The notes under the pieces: model-generated | What the model saw: the letters and a program-made list of their open reading frames with translations, nothing else | What the model was told of the DNA's origin: nothing | Database searches by the model: none | In this document: in pieces, positions 1 to 7,833 of the stretch | Position numbering within the stretch: position 1 is the first letter of the stretch | Layout of the letters: each line of letters begins with the position of its first letter | Made by a program: the position numbers and the translations under genes | Assembly: GCA_028709135.1 (NCBI GenBank) | Contig: JAQVXN010000010.1 | Coordinates: 1-15,489 of the forward strand | Direction: 5' to 3' | Source of the DNA: Bacteroidaceae bacterium | GTDB taxonomy: Bacteria; Bacteroidota; Bacteroidia; Bacteroidales; Bacteroidaceae | DNA length: 15,489 bases

Positions 1-104
1 CTGGATTCGCATGAATCTGACAGCGGCGAATTTTAAATGCTTCAATTACATTCCCTATTTTTAAAACAGTATATTATAGGTCCGGACTTTAACCAGGCAG
101 AAAC

Positions 105-387
105 TTTTTACCTCGTAGGGTCTTTGATACACTTGATACATTTCATTATTTGGCTAAAATTCTATCCGGATATGGTGTTCTAAATGAACAGTTACTTCTC
201 ATTCTATGTGACGCGGTGCATTTCTTTGGTGACGCGGTGCATTTCTTTGGTGACGCGACGCGTTTTTTTCATGACGCACTGCGTTTCTTTTGTGACGCAC
301 TGCGTCACCAACTTTGATTGAGCATGTGAAAATTTGGGAAACACGATCGAATCATTTTTTTGAAAGCAACGAGTTTATTTTACGTCC
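105..387 (+). repeat. Left arm of a long inverted repeat (partner at about 7958-8218)
   Basis: This stretch matches the reverse complement of about 7958-8218 over nearly its whole length. Exact blocks seen by eye include 126-148 (23 nt), 191-219 (29 nt), 271-327 (57 nt, matching 8017-8073) and an 18-nt block around 343-361 containing ACGATCGAATC. Between the blocks there are scattered substitutions, one extra 21-bp unit in this arm and a 1-base indel near 148. The indel shifts the reading frame between arms, which argues that DNA rather than an encoded peptide is conserved. Similarity fades outside these limits. No transposase or terminal target duplication was seen. It is best described as a dispersed repeat of unknown class. 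The edges are approximate. Confidence 0.85.
207..308 (+). repeat. 21-bp tandem array with GTGACGC/GCGTCAC palindromic units
   Basis: Units of 21 bp start at 210, 231, 252 and 273, with a partial fifth unit at 294-308. Each begins GACGC and carries a T-rich spacer. The first two units (210-230 and 231-251) are identical, which suggests recent duplication. The last unit forms the near-perfect odd palindrome GTGACGCACTGCGTCAC at 292-308, so single-stranded DNA or RNA from here could fold into hairpins. Because 21 is a multiple of three, one frame stays open and reads as a 7-residue peptide repeat, but I see no good start codon and treat this as a by-product. The other arm has one unit fewer. Confidence 0.85.
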
Positions 388-400
388 AGAGCCCTGAATA

Positions 401-550
401 ATGAGTAAAATCAAAATAGTCAAGCATGCCTTTAGAAAGGAATATGGACAGGATGTCCTTATAGTCGATTGGTTTTCTTTGCATGAAGCAGAAGTAATAT
501 TCTATAGATTATTCAAAAAGGAACAATTTGTTAAATCCCTAACTTTATAG
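401..550 (+). CDS. Possible small protein of 49 aa, unrecognised
   Basis: An ATG at 401 opens a 49-codon frame ending in TAG at 548-550. It starts about 14 bases beyond the end of the left repeat arm. The product is basic and begins MSKIKIVKHAFRKEYG. It then has an alternating hydrophobic stretch (DVLIVDWF) and an amphipathic, lysine-rich C-terminal half that could be helical (HEAEVIFYRLFKKEQF). There is no signal peptide or Cys motif. The composition looks protein-like, but no Shine-Dalgarno sequence or clear promoter precedes it and I do not recognise the family. It could be a genuine small protein, a remnant of a larger gene broken by the repeat, or a chance ORF. No counterpart was seen beside the right repeat arm. 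Confidence 0.35.
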   Translation: MSKIKIVKHAFRKEYGQDVLIVDWFSLHEAEVIFYRLFKKEQFVKSLTL

Positions 551-636
551 ACTAAACCGATTTTTTCTTATAGTTATAGTCCTAGACTTACAAGAAAAAA
601 TATTTTTAATTACCTGACAATATGCAATCAAAAAAA

Positions 637-655
637 TTTGGCACTTATTTTGTAG
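637..655 (+). promoter_or_regulatory. Weak candidate promoter for the J-domain gene (sigma-54-like)
   Basis: The sequence TTGGCAC at 638-644, then six bases, then TTGTA at 650-654 resembles the sigma-54 pattern TTGGCACGNNNNTTGCW, with correct spacing between the GG and the downstream TTG. The usually conserved GC at -12 is GT here, and the base after CAC is T instead of G. A start about 12 nt downstream would leave a leader of roughly 25 nt before the ATG at 690. The housekeeping Bacteroidetes pattern is poor here: the TTTG at 637-640 has no good TAnnTTTG 19 nt downstream. This is a pattern match only. Confidence 0.22.
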
Positions 656-689
656 TATTCTTATTAAACAATTAAATACCAAATTATAT

Positions 690-1373
690 ATGGCTTTTAT
701 AGATTACTACAAAATAATGGGTATTGACAGAAATACCCCGCAAAATGAAATTCGTGACGCCTACAAACGCCGCGCAAAACAATTTCATCCTGATTTGCAT
801 CCAAACGATCCGAAAGCAAAAGCAAAATTTCAAGCCCTTAATGAAGCTTATGACGTTCTGAGCAATTCTGAAAAGAGAAAAAAATATGACCAATATGGAG
901 AAAATTGGAAAAATGCAGACATTTATGACCAACAAAGACAGAATTGGGGACAAGGTCAAGAAGGGGCTTCAAGTTATGACGATGTAAATTTTGAACAGTT
1001 TAATGGCATGGGAGGAGGCTTTTCAAGTTTTTTTGAAGAACTATTCGGACATAATTCTCGCCGTAACAGCAATTTTAATGGTTTTCAGAACGTGAGTAAC
1101 CATAATGACAACGCTAACGCCTCTGTCAATTTGGATATGTACACAGCCCTCCTTGGCGGAGAAATTATCCTGCAAACACAATATAATAAACTGCGATTAA
1201 AAGTAAAGCCCTGCACTCAAAACGGTACAAAAGTAAGGTTAAAAGGTAAAGGTTATGAACGTCGTGACGGTTCTTTCGGCGATCTCATTATTACTTATAA
1301 TGTGGTGTTACCAACTTCACTTACAGAACGACAGAAACAGATGCTTCGGGAGATGCAAAATTCCGCTTCTTAA
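690..1373 (+). CDS. J-domain co-chaperone (short CbpA/DnaJ-like, single C-terminal domain)
   Basis: A 227-aa Hsp40-type co-chaperone expected to stimulate the ATPase of DnaK in the cytoplasm. Residues about 4-68 form a J domain with the diagnostic HPD triad at 33-35 (QFHPDLHP) and the KFQALNEAYDVLSNSEKRKKYD ending. A Gly/Phe-rich linker with GMGGGFSSFFEELFG follows at about 105-120. Residues about 143-220 resemble the second beta-sandwich client-binding domain of DnaJ/CbpA (LLGGEIILQT, NGTKVRLKGKG, GDLIITYNVVLP, then LTERQKQML). There is no CxxCxGxG zinc-finger region, so it is not class I DnaJ. Usual CbpA proteins are near 300 aa with two such domains; only one is visible here. The gene stands alone, converges on the nudC-type gene with 35 bp between them and no clear terminator, and has no cbpM-like neighbour in view. 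Confidence 0.9.
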   Translation: MAFIDYYKIMGIDRNTPQNEIRDAYKRRAKQFHPDLHPNDPKAKAKFQALNEAYDVLSNSEKRKKYDQYGENWKNADIYDQQRQNWGQGQEGASSYDDVNFEQFNGMGGGFSSFFEELFGHNSRRNSNFNGFQNVSNHNDNANASVNLDMYTALLGGEIILQTQYNKLRLKVKPCTQNGTKVRLKGKGYERRDGSFGDLIITYNVVLPTSLTERQKQMLREMQNSAS

Positions 1374-1408
1374 TCCTATTTCAGTGAAACACTAGACAAA
1401 ATATCCAT

Positions 1409-2182
1409 TCATCTTTTTTGTTGTTCTGAAATCCAGTGGTCAATCAGACGCCTTGCTATACTCAATTTGTCAGGAATGCGTGGTAAATTCTCCAGACGGA
1501 ACCAGCCTCCTTTTTTCAATTCGGAAAATTGCAAACGAAGTTTTCCTTTTAAATAATCAGCTTCAAATCCTGCCATTATATTACGCGGATAGGGCCATGG
1601 CTGGCTTCCGAAATAGTGTAAATTTGTAATTTCAAGCCCAGTTTCTTCTTGTACTTCACGATATACACAATCTTCAAAACTTTCTCCTGTTTCTACATAA
1701 CCTGCTACCAAACCGTAATAGTCTGATTTAAAAGTTTTGGACTGCACTAAAAGAATTTCATCTCCACGTCTTATCAGAACAATAATGGCAGGAGAAAGTT
1801 TCGGCCATATTTCACGATGACAAGAACGACACACCTTACTAATGTCTGTATGAAAATCCATGATGCCCCCACAATAACCACAATAATGGGTACCTGCATG
1901 CCAATTAAGCAGCTCCGCCGCTTTTCCTGCCAATAAATAAGATTCCGTGTCAAGGTGATAAAAGCTCGTTCGCAATTCCATTTTCACAAAACCTGGTCTG
2001 CAATCGTTTGTTAACTCACACACTTCTAGAGCCATGCTTTCAATGTCGTTCATTGGCGTCATCACAATAGCATCCTGAAGTTGTCCAAAAGGGAGATCTT
2101 CACTACAAGGAATACATAAATGTCCCTCTGCATCTACTTCTAAATAAATATCTCCTTTACAAAAAAGAAACCAATTTTTCAT
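1409..2182 (-). CDS. nudC: NAD(+) diphosphatase / NAD-cap hydrolase, NudC-type Nudix protein
   Basis: A 257-aa protein of the NudC family, which cleaves NAD(H) to NMN(H) and AMP and in characterised bacteria also removes NAD caps from RNA. Four cysteines form a zinc ribbon, CGYC at 101-104 and CRSC at 118-121. The Nudix box is complete at 161-183: Gly161, Glu167, then REVQEETGL from Arg175, with metal-binding Glu176, Glu179 and Glu180. The family signature SQPWPYP lies at 193-199 and separates NudC from general Nudix hydrolases. The N-terminal ~95 residues are the variable NudC N-domain. The length matches the family. It is the last gene of the minus-strand operon, starting 7 bp after the stop of the PD40 lipoprotein gene, so co-transcription is likely. 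The context does not explain why an NAD hydrolase follows envelope genes. Confidence 0.93.
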   Translation of the reverse strand: MKNWFLFCKGDIYLEVDAEGHLCIPCSEDLPFGQLQDAIVMTPMNDIESMALEVCELTNDCRPGFVKMELRTSFYHLDTESYLLAGKAAELLNWHAGTHYCGYCGGIMDFHTDISKVCRSCHREIWPKLSPAIIVLIRRGDEILLVQSKTFKSDYYGLVAGYVETGESFEDCVYREVQEETGLEITNLHYFGSQPWPYPRNIMAGFEADYLKGKLRLQFSELKKGGWFRLENLPRIPDKLSIARRLIDHWISEQQKR

Positions 2183-2189
2183 ACAACAG

Positions 2190-3725
2190 CTATTTTATAT
2201 CCTTTCTAATCTCTTTATACGTAACAGGCGTACCTTCGTAGTCATAAATTGCATCATGAAACTGTTTAAAAGTGTAAGTTACGGCATTACGCGTCAATTC
2301 AGGTATATTATAGCTCTTAAAAAGCAACAAATTCTGTTCTGGGTCCTTTTGAGGCAACATGAAAGCTTTATGAGACTGCCCATTATGATCAAAATATGCG
2401 AAATAAGGTCGTGTAAACGAGCCGTCATTTCTGCGACTGCTAAAAACAAACCAGCGTCCATTTGAACTCCAAGAATGAAAAGAATCAACATCCTTACTAT
2501 TAGAAGCTTTCATTGGATAAACGCGCCCTGTTTTTAGGTCTTTAACATATAAATCAGCACTTTTATGCCAAATATGGAATTGTCCGTAATCTCCTAAAGT
2601 GAAAAGCACATATCTACCATCGGGACTTACGCGTGGCACAGAACAACTCTTTCCGAAACTTGCACAATCATATTCCAACTGAGGTTTGCCAAATGTTTGA
2701 GTTTTCTCATCAAATGAAATACTCATTAGATTATACCGTACATTATTATAATTGAGAACTATATCACGCGAACGCATAGAATCAGGTATATGAGCAAATT
2801 CAGGTCTGTGGCACATACAGTAATAAACTCTATTGCCTGCAGGATTCCAACATGGAAAAGTTTCCATATCTATAGGCGTTCGCAATATATTACTAATTTG
2901 TTTTGTATCTGCATTGTAAAATACAAGATCTGACCCAGAATCTATCACTTCCGTCTTTTCCTTTTTCAACAAATGAAATGTTTGTCCTGTTTTGTTGGAC
3001 GAAAAAACTACCCAATTATGATGGGGATTCCAAGATGGATAAACACAAGAGCCTAAAATAGAATCGTTTTTCGTATTCAACTTCTCCACTTTTCCATTCT
3101 TTGCTATGAGAGTACCACCCATATTGCCACGAACGTGAAACAACAGAGTATTTGCATCATAATTTTTGAAATTATGGCAATTGATACAATGATTCTCGTC
3201 TTTATGATATTTTCTATTGTTCTCGTAGATTGTATGGACATCAAATGTTGTCACATTTCTTTGGTAAATTCCTAATTGCCTGTAAAGTTCATACCCAGGT
3301 TCTATCAAACGATAAGTCAAATAAGCATCAACAGGCTCTTCCGCAATCTGAAGAAAATAATTTTTAAATACGATCCAACCGCCTTCGCGTTTAACATAAA
3401 GAGTCACATCCATCTTTTTTCCCTTGCAAGAAGTCAACTGACTACGCCAAGCTGTCGAGTCAAAAATTATTTTGCCATCTTCACCAGCGCCAGAAATGAT
3501 TTGTTTCTTACCACACTTCACGACAACCACAAATTCATTTCCCTTATTTCTTACCATAAAATTTAAGGGCGCAATATTCGCTGGAATCACAATATCTGTA
3601 TAGTCTGGATAAATACAAAGATTTTCAGTAGTAAGTGTAGCATTTTGAGGAATCTGATACGAATGATTGCACGAAGCAAATGCTATAACGCACAGAAATA
3701 TAAGAAAATAATTACATTTTTTCAT
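2190..3725 (-). CDS. TolB/PD40-type lipoprotein with a CxxCH motif
   Basis: A 511-aa predicted envelope lipoprotein. A hydrophobic leader ends in the lipobox FASC with Cys19, so lipidation and outer-membrane or periplasmic location are expected. After a region of no recognised fold (about 20-170), CINCH at 180-184 fits the c-type haem-binding motif CxxCH; a second cysteine pair, CMCH, sits at 303-306. PD40/TolB-like beta-propeller repeats are visible as YPSWNPHHNWVVFSSN (229-), FPCWNPAGNRVYYC (290-), VPRVSPDGRYVLFT (363-) and FHSWSSNGRWFVFSS (416-). Similar Bacteroidetes proteins are usually named TolB-like or PD40-domain proteins, with no proven function. The gene lies 16 bp downstream of the membrane-protein gene and 7 bp upstream of nudC. 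Haem binding is inferred from the motif only. Confidence 0.82.
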   Translation of the reverse strand: MKKCNYFLIFLCVIAFASCNHSYQIPQNATLTTENLCIYPDYTDIVIPANIAPLNFMVRNKGNEFVVVVKCGKKQIISGAGEDGKIIFDSTAWRSQLTSCKGKKMDVTLYVKREGGWIVFKNYFLQIAEEPVDAYLTYRLIEPGYELYRQLGIYQRNVTTFDVHTIYENNRKYHKDENHCINCHNFKNYDANTLLFHVRGNMGGTLIAKNGKVEKLNTKNDSILGSCVYPSWNPHHNWVVFSSNKTGQTFHLLKKEKTEVIDSGSDLVFYNADTKQISNILRTPIDMETFPCWNPAGNRVYYCMCHRPEFAHIPDSMRSRDIVLNYNNVRYNLMSISFDEKTQTFGKPQLEYDCASFGKSCSVPRVSPDGRYVLFTLGDYGQFHIWHKSADLYVKDLKTGRVYPMKASNSKDVDSFHSWSSNGRWFVFSSRRNDGSFTRPYFAYFDHNGQSHKAFMLPQKDPEQNLLLFKSYNIPELTRNAVTYTFKQFHDAIYDYEGTPVTYKEIRKDIK

Positions 3726-3741
3726 CTAATAATAAATCATT

Positions 3742-5373
3742 TTAATTTACATGACTGGTTTCCTTTTTAGAAAGAAAATAGTTTTCGTCTGGAATATTTT
3801 CAAAATAATAATAAAACGGATAATAACCTAAGTATTGAGAACAGAGTTTATAATAAACATTTTTACGATCCTGCCCTTTATAATTCAAAGCATCCGAGAG
3901 AAAAGAACGTGTTGTCTGAAGTGTCATCGGAGAAATTTGAAAATTTTTAATTCTGTCAGCATCTTTCAAGCCATAAAGAACAACAGCCTCTTCAAAGCTC
4001 TTGGGCAGTATTCCACCGCGAAGCGGGAGTGTACGACGATAGAACGCGTCCAAGTCCTTATTATAGAGACATGCTGCCAACGAATTATAAAGAGCCCTAA
4101 TGCTTCTACCTGAAGAAAGCATTACATTATAACCTATAAAAAGAGGGGTACGATACCACTGTTCAAAAGAATCTTCAAGAGGAATAAGTTCTGCCACTTT
4201 AGCTAAATTAGGATCTTTTTTGACCATCGAAGGAGAATAAAGCATGGGACCGTATTTTTCCACAAAATCACTTTCAAAAGGCATTTTGGAAATCAAGTTC
4301 AAATATTTATATCCCAACTCCAATTCTCCATTGAGCAAACTACAAAAATACATACGTTTTAAGCGTAAAATGGAAGGTCCGTCTATTACGGAATGCTCCA
4401 TACACTCATGATAAGAAGTATTTATCAATCCTGCATAGAAATCACCATCAAAAGCATAATACTCTGTAGTTGCATCAGGTTCACCCGTACGCGTATGAAT
4501 ATGCATATTCGGATACTGATAATGTATGTCAAACATACGCGAACCAATCTGATCTGTTTGTGACAACGCAATGGCATAATAACAACATACCGAACGACTT
4601 GGACGCTTCACCTTCAAAGCTGCATCAATCATGCCATCCCAATCATTATCCTCCATCAAACGCTGCATCTTCACTGTAGTCTGCGTATTATCACGAAACG
4701 GCACGGCAAAAATAATCAGTCCCACAAATACTACCATAGTTACCAGCATATTGATAAATTTTATCTGAGGGTTTTCTTCACCTGTGTTCTTCCAAAATGG
4801 CTGTATATGCCGCTTCGTTTTTAAACGCACAACTACAGCTATAATAAACGCCAAAAATAAAGCAACGAATGGATAGACAAAAATATAACCCGGCTCATTT
4901 TGATAGTACAAATTAAAACCTTGGAAAACCTCCCATGCCAGATATAGAATAGGAAAAACAAACACTATTAAACGCGCGAAACCTTTTAAATGAAAACCAT
5001 AATCCAGCAACCATGCTGCCAATGTCAAAATAACCGCCATGACAAACCCGCCAAACAGGGGATAATGGAACGACAACAACAGGAAACGTCCGATCAAGAT
5101 CAATATTCCCGTGTTCATATCTAATATATTCTGCATGATGGTTTTGTCGAAAGCAAAATAATCGTATTGTTCTGCAATATAAAAGACATTATTATAAATC
5201 AAACTACAGAAAATCCAGACCATCACAAACAACAATATAAATGGAGGAATGACAGGGAGTTTACGCTTTTTTCTCTTCGTTTTTACCGAAGGCAGTGGTT
5301 GATGTTTTCCAGCGAGGTTCTTTTTTTGCGGCTTATAATTCGCTTTATTCTCCTTATATTTTTTACTGCTCAT
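3742..5373 (-). CDS. Polytopic inner-membrane protein resembling the DUF6057 family
   Basis: A 543-aa protein of unknown function. The first ~40 residues are strongly basic (many Lys/Arg) and probably cytoplasmic. Six hydrophobic segments follow at about 41-61, 88-105, 107-124, 132-151, 163-182 and 206-225. From about 230 onward the protein is soluble, starting with VKMQRLMEDNDWDGMIDAAL, which resembles the helical-repeat (TPR-like) opening of DUF6057 proteins, and it continues with mostly helical sequence to the end. The topology suggests an even number of membrane passes; the side on which the C-terminal domain faces is not certain. It is the second gene of the minus operon, 37 bp after the CotH-like gene and 16 bp before the PD40 lipoprotein gene, so the products may act together at the envelope. 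The family name comes from overall resemblance, not a search. Confidence 0.75.
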   Translation of the reverse strand: MSSKKYKENKANYKPQKKNLAGKHQPLPSVKTKRKKRKLPVIPPFILLFVMVWIFCSLIYNNVFYIAEQYDYFAFDKTIMQNILDMNTGILILIGRFLLLSFHYPLFGGFVMAVILTLAAWLLDYGFHLKGFARLIVFVFPILYLAWEVFQGFNLYYQNEPGYIFVYPFVALFLAFIIAVVVRLKTKRHIQPFWKNTGEENPQIKFINMLVTMVVFVGLIIFAVPFRDNTQTTVKMQRLMEDNDWDGMIDAALKVKRPSRSVCCYYAIALSQTDQIGSRMFDIHYQYPNMHIHTRTGEPDATTEYYAFDGDFYAGLINTSYHECMEHSVIDGPSILRLKRMYFCSLLNGELELGYKYLNLISKMPFESDFVEKYGPMLYSPSMVKKDPNLAKVAELIPLEDSFEQWYRTPLFIGYNVMLSSGRSIRALYNSLAACLYNKDLDAFYRRTLPLRGGILPKSFEEAVVLYGLKDADRIKNFQISPMTLQTTRSFLSDALNYKGQDRKNVYYKLCSQYLGYYPFYYYFENIPDENYFLSKKETSHVN

Positions 5374-5410
5374 CTTTTCTTTAATTTTTTATATCGCTCA
5401 ACGCTCAAAA

Positions 5411-7690
5411 TCATTCCACAATCACTTTCTTTTTACCCACAATGTAAATATCGGGAGCAAGCGGTATCTGCGTTACACCCGGTTCGAGTTGTATTTTGGA
5501 AATACACTTTCCTGTCAAATTAAAGATGCTCAATACCTGTTCCTTACCAGTATTAACGACAAGATATCCTTTTCTCCCAAATACACCTAAATAATCATCT
5601 CCTTTTATTGAATTAATACCAGCCGCATCATAACCATATTGTCCATCCAAATAAGCCAATCGATCATGTATCCAACCCATCAGGTAATTCTTTTCCCAAG
5701 GAAAGTCCAGATAAATGCCGTCGGCACCATTCCAGCGTTCTACTTCTCTATTATCAGCTCCACTTACACCATAAAGTTCAAACGTCTTTGAAAAAAAATC
5801 CGTTAAAGAATCTTCTTGAAAATATGTATTTCGAAGTTGCTTATAACGATCAGCAAGCAGATTCTTCCATCCAGGATACCATGAACTCAGTTTGAAAAAC
5901 AGACCGTTTTTATAGAATGCACCATTCTCAGGATCATTTGTAGTTGTCATATCAAAAGTTGCACTTTGTCTTGTCCCAATAGCTGAACTCCATTCACGTC
6001 CCCAAGAACCTTCTGTGTCCCAAGGAGCTACACAAAGTTTTTTATCTTTCTGAGTATTATAAGCATACAAATATAGATTCTTACCAATATTATCATAACC
6101 TTCTACAAGTTCTATCAGCAAATAGATGTCGCGCCATACCGGTAAATCAAAATAATCGGCAAACTGATTACAAAAATCAGTTTTTGTACTTGTAGAAACA
6201 AATTTCACTGCATTGTAGAGTGTAGCCCAATCTATATCTTGTCCATCTTCCAAATCAGGATATTTACACTCCCATCCATCCCACTCATCACTACTGTTTG
6301 AATAGTAACCACCAGCGCCAGTCATCAAACAAGAACCACTCCAAGAGGTTGCTTTAAAAAGGACTCCGCGGACCGTATCTTGAGCGCCGTTCACACCATC
6401 TATTTCTTTTTTCAAACTAAACTGTTCGCGATCACTCTTCTCCATCATATTATATATTCCGGCGTACTCCCCGTTTAAAAGAACTTCCACAAAAAAACAT
6501 CGAGAAGCTTTTCTCGCCTTGGGTTCACTCTTTTTATAGTAACAATCTGTTGCAAATTTATTCCATAAAGCAAAATTCGCAGAATTCCTCATTCTGGCTA
6601 CATCAATCGCCATTCCATCCAATATCCAGTAATTATCATTCCGCAACCCGTGAAACCTGCGATCAATCGAAAGCCCATTTTTATCGTGCAATTTAACAGC
6701 ATACGATTTCTTCTGTTTTCCACTGTTAGAAGCACCTCGATATCTAAAACCTGCTAAATAAAGCGAATCACTGCCCAAATAGTCCGCATCAGTCAGCCGA
6801 AAAGTACCGTCCTTAAATGTATCCGTACCAAATCCAGTCCCATTAATTTCTACAATAGGCATCAATGTCAGTGTCATTTTAGTAGATGCCACGATCCCTG
6901 TATCTGCTCGCAACGTCAATTCATATTGATGCCCACCTGTCACTTTCACCAAATTCACAGCACTTCCGCTAACAACTCTGCGATTTGAAATATAAAGCGA
7001 TAAATCTCTTTTTCCTCCATATTTCACAACAGGCATAAAATTCGCTTGATCTTTTGCATTCATAGTCACAGGTAACATTAATTGCTTCGCACGACTATCG
7101 TAAATAGGACGTACGCCGTTAAATGTCAAGGTGTCCACATAGTTCAACACATTCAAACGTTTAACACTTTCATCCTGCAACTTTTCTCCATTTTTATCAT
7201 AAAAGGTAAAAAGTGAATTCGAAGTATAACCAGCAGCAAAATAATAGGTTCCAACTATCATGTTACTCGTTCTCAAATTCAAATGTTGAAGTGGAACTAA
7301 AACACTATTAATACTAAAACTTCCATCTACTACGGTTATAGTCCACAACGAAGAATCTCCCATCATTTTGGGTGTCACATTAATATAACGTCGCCAAATA
7401 CTATAGATAGAATCAAACGTAACATAATCATTTGTTTTTGCATTTCGGATAGAATATTCCCCAGGTTTTTCTTCTGTAAAGGTCCATAACATATCCTCAT
7501 CTATTTCTCCCTGAACATAACAAAATGGGCTTTGAGACCCATGCAAACGACCTATGCACATTCCTCCACCACCCACATAATTACTCACTATGCGGTACTG
7601 TTCACCAGAGGTTATTGTAATAGCTGACGCAGCTATACATATTATATTAAACAATATCAGCCAAAAAGATCTTTTAAAAAATCGATTCAT
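5411..7690 (-). CDS. Secreted CotH-kinase-family protein with a T9SS-like C-terminal domain
   Basis: A 759-aa exported protein. Residues 1-23 form a signal peptide (RFFKRSFWLILFNIICIAASA) with likely cleavage after ASA. About 25-170 looks like a beta-rich accessory domain. The CotH kinase-like domain spans about 280-690: RYRGAS (316-321), KKSYAVKL (327-334), LNGEYAGIYNMMEK (405-418), EGYDNIGKNLYLY (530-542) and APWDTEGSWG (555-564). The Asp residues in the last two motifs match the positions of catalytic and metal-binding aspartates in CotH, an atypical protein kinase of spore coats. The final ~60 residues (VFGRKGYLVVN, SIFNLTGKCISKIQL, DIYIVGKKKVIVE) resemble a type A sorting domain of type IX secretion, which would place the protein at the cell surface. 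The start has AAAGGGAG 7 nt upstream of the ATG, and a promoter lies about 60 nt beyond. It is the first gene of the four-gene operon. Its substrate is unknown. Confidence 0.88.
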   Translation of the reverse strand: MNRFFKRSFWLILFNIICIAASAITITSGEQYRIVSNYVGGGGMCIGRLHGSQSPFCYVQGEIDEDMLWTFTEEKPGEYSIRNAKTNDYVTFDSIYSIWRRYINVTPKMMGDSSLWTITVVDGSFSINSVLVPLQHLNLRTSNMIVGTYYFAAGYTSNSLFTFYDKNGEKLQDESVKRLNVLNYVDTLTFNGVRPIYDSRAKQLMLPVTMNAKDQANFMPVVKYGGKRDLSLYISNRRVVSGSAVNLVKVTGGHQYELTLRADTGIVASTKMTLTLMPIVEINGTGFGTDTFKDGTFRLTDADYLGSDSLYLAGFRYRGASNSGKQKKSYAVKLHDKNGLSIDRRFHGLRNDNYWILDGMAIDVARMRNSANFALWNKFATDCYYKKSEPKARKASRCFFVEVLLNGEYAGIYNMMEKSDREQFSLKKEIDGVNGAQDTVRGVLFKATSWSGSCLMTGAGGYYSNSSDEWDGWECKYPDLEDGQDIDWATLYNAVKFVSTSTKTDFCNQFADYFDLPVWRDIYLLIELVEGYDNIGKNLYLYAYNTQKDKKLCVAPWDTEGSWGREWSSAIGTRQSATFDMTTTNDPENGAFYKNGLFFKLSSWYPGWKNLLADRYKQLRNTYFQEDSLTDFFSKTFELYGVSGADNREVERWNGADGIYLDFPWEKNYLMGWIHDRLAYLDGQYGYDAAGINSIKGDDYLGVFGRKGYLVVNTGKEQVLSIFNLTGKCISKIQLEPGVTQIPLAPDIYIVGKKKVIVE

Positions 7691-7756
7691 TATTATACTC
7701 CCTTTTTCAAGTCCTTCTCCTTAATTGTTTTTCAAATAAGATTAAAAAATTTCTTG

Positions 7757-7787
7757 CAAATGTAACAAATAAATTTATTCTGACATT
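7757..7787 (-). promoter_or_regulatory. Probable promoter of the CotH-like operon
   Basis: On the minus strand, TACATTTG (7764-7757) is a full match to the Bacteroidetes -7 element TAnnTTTG. The -33 position, 19 nt upstream (7787-7784), reads AATG instead of TTTG, so the upstream box is weak. Transcription would begin near 7750, giving a leader of about 60 nt that includes the Shine-Dalgarno-like AAAGGGAG at 7705-7698. Confidence 0.6.
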
Positions 7788-7833
7788 GTTTCACTCTTTT
7801 TTTTTGAAATGACTCTTTCGATTATCCCAAACG

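Noticed and set aside
1..104. Possible 3' end of an upstream gene (short open frames to stops at 34-36 or 62-64).
   Set aside because: Fewer than 22 codons are visible in any frame and none has a recognisable motif, so a gene end cannot be told from chance.
207..308. CRISPR array.
   Set aside because: The units are contiguous 21-bp tandem copies without unique spacers and there are no cas genes.
1374..1408. Bidirectional terminator between the J-protein and nudC-type genes.
   Set aside because: Only the short palindrome TTTCAGTGAAA is present, with no GC-rich stem followed by a T-run.
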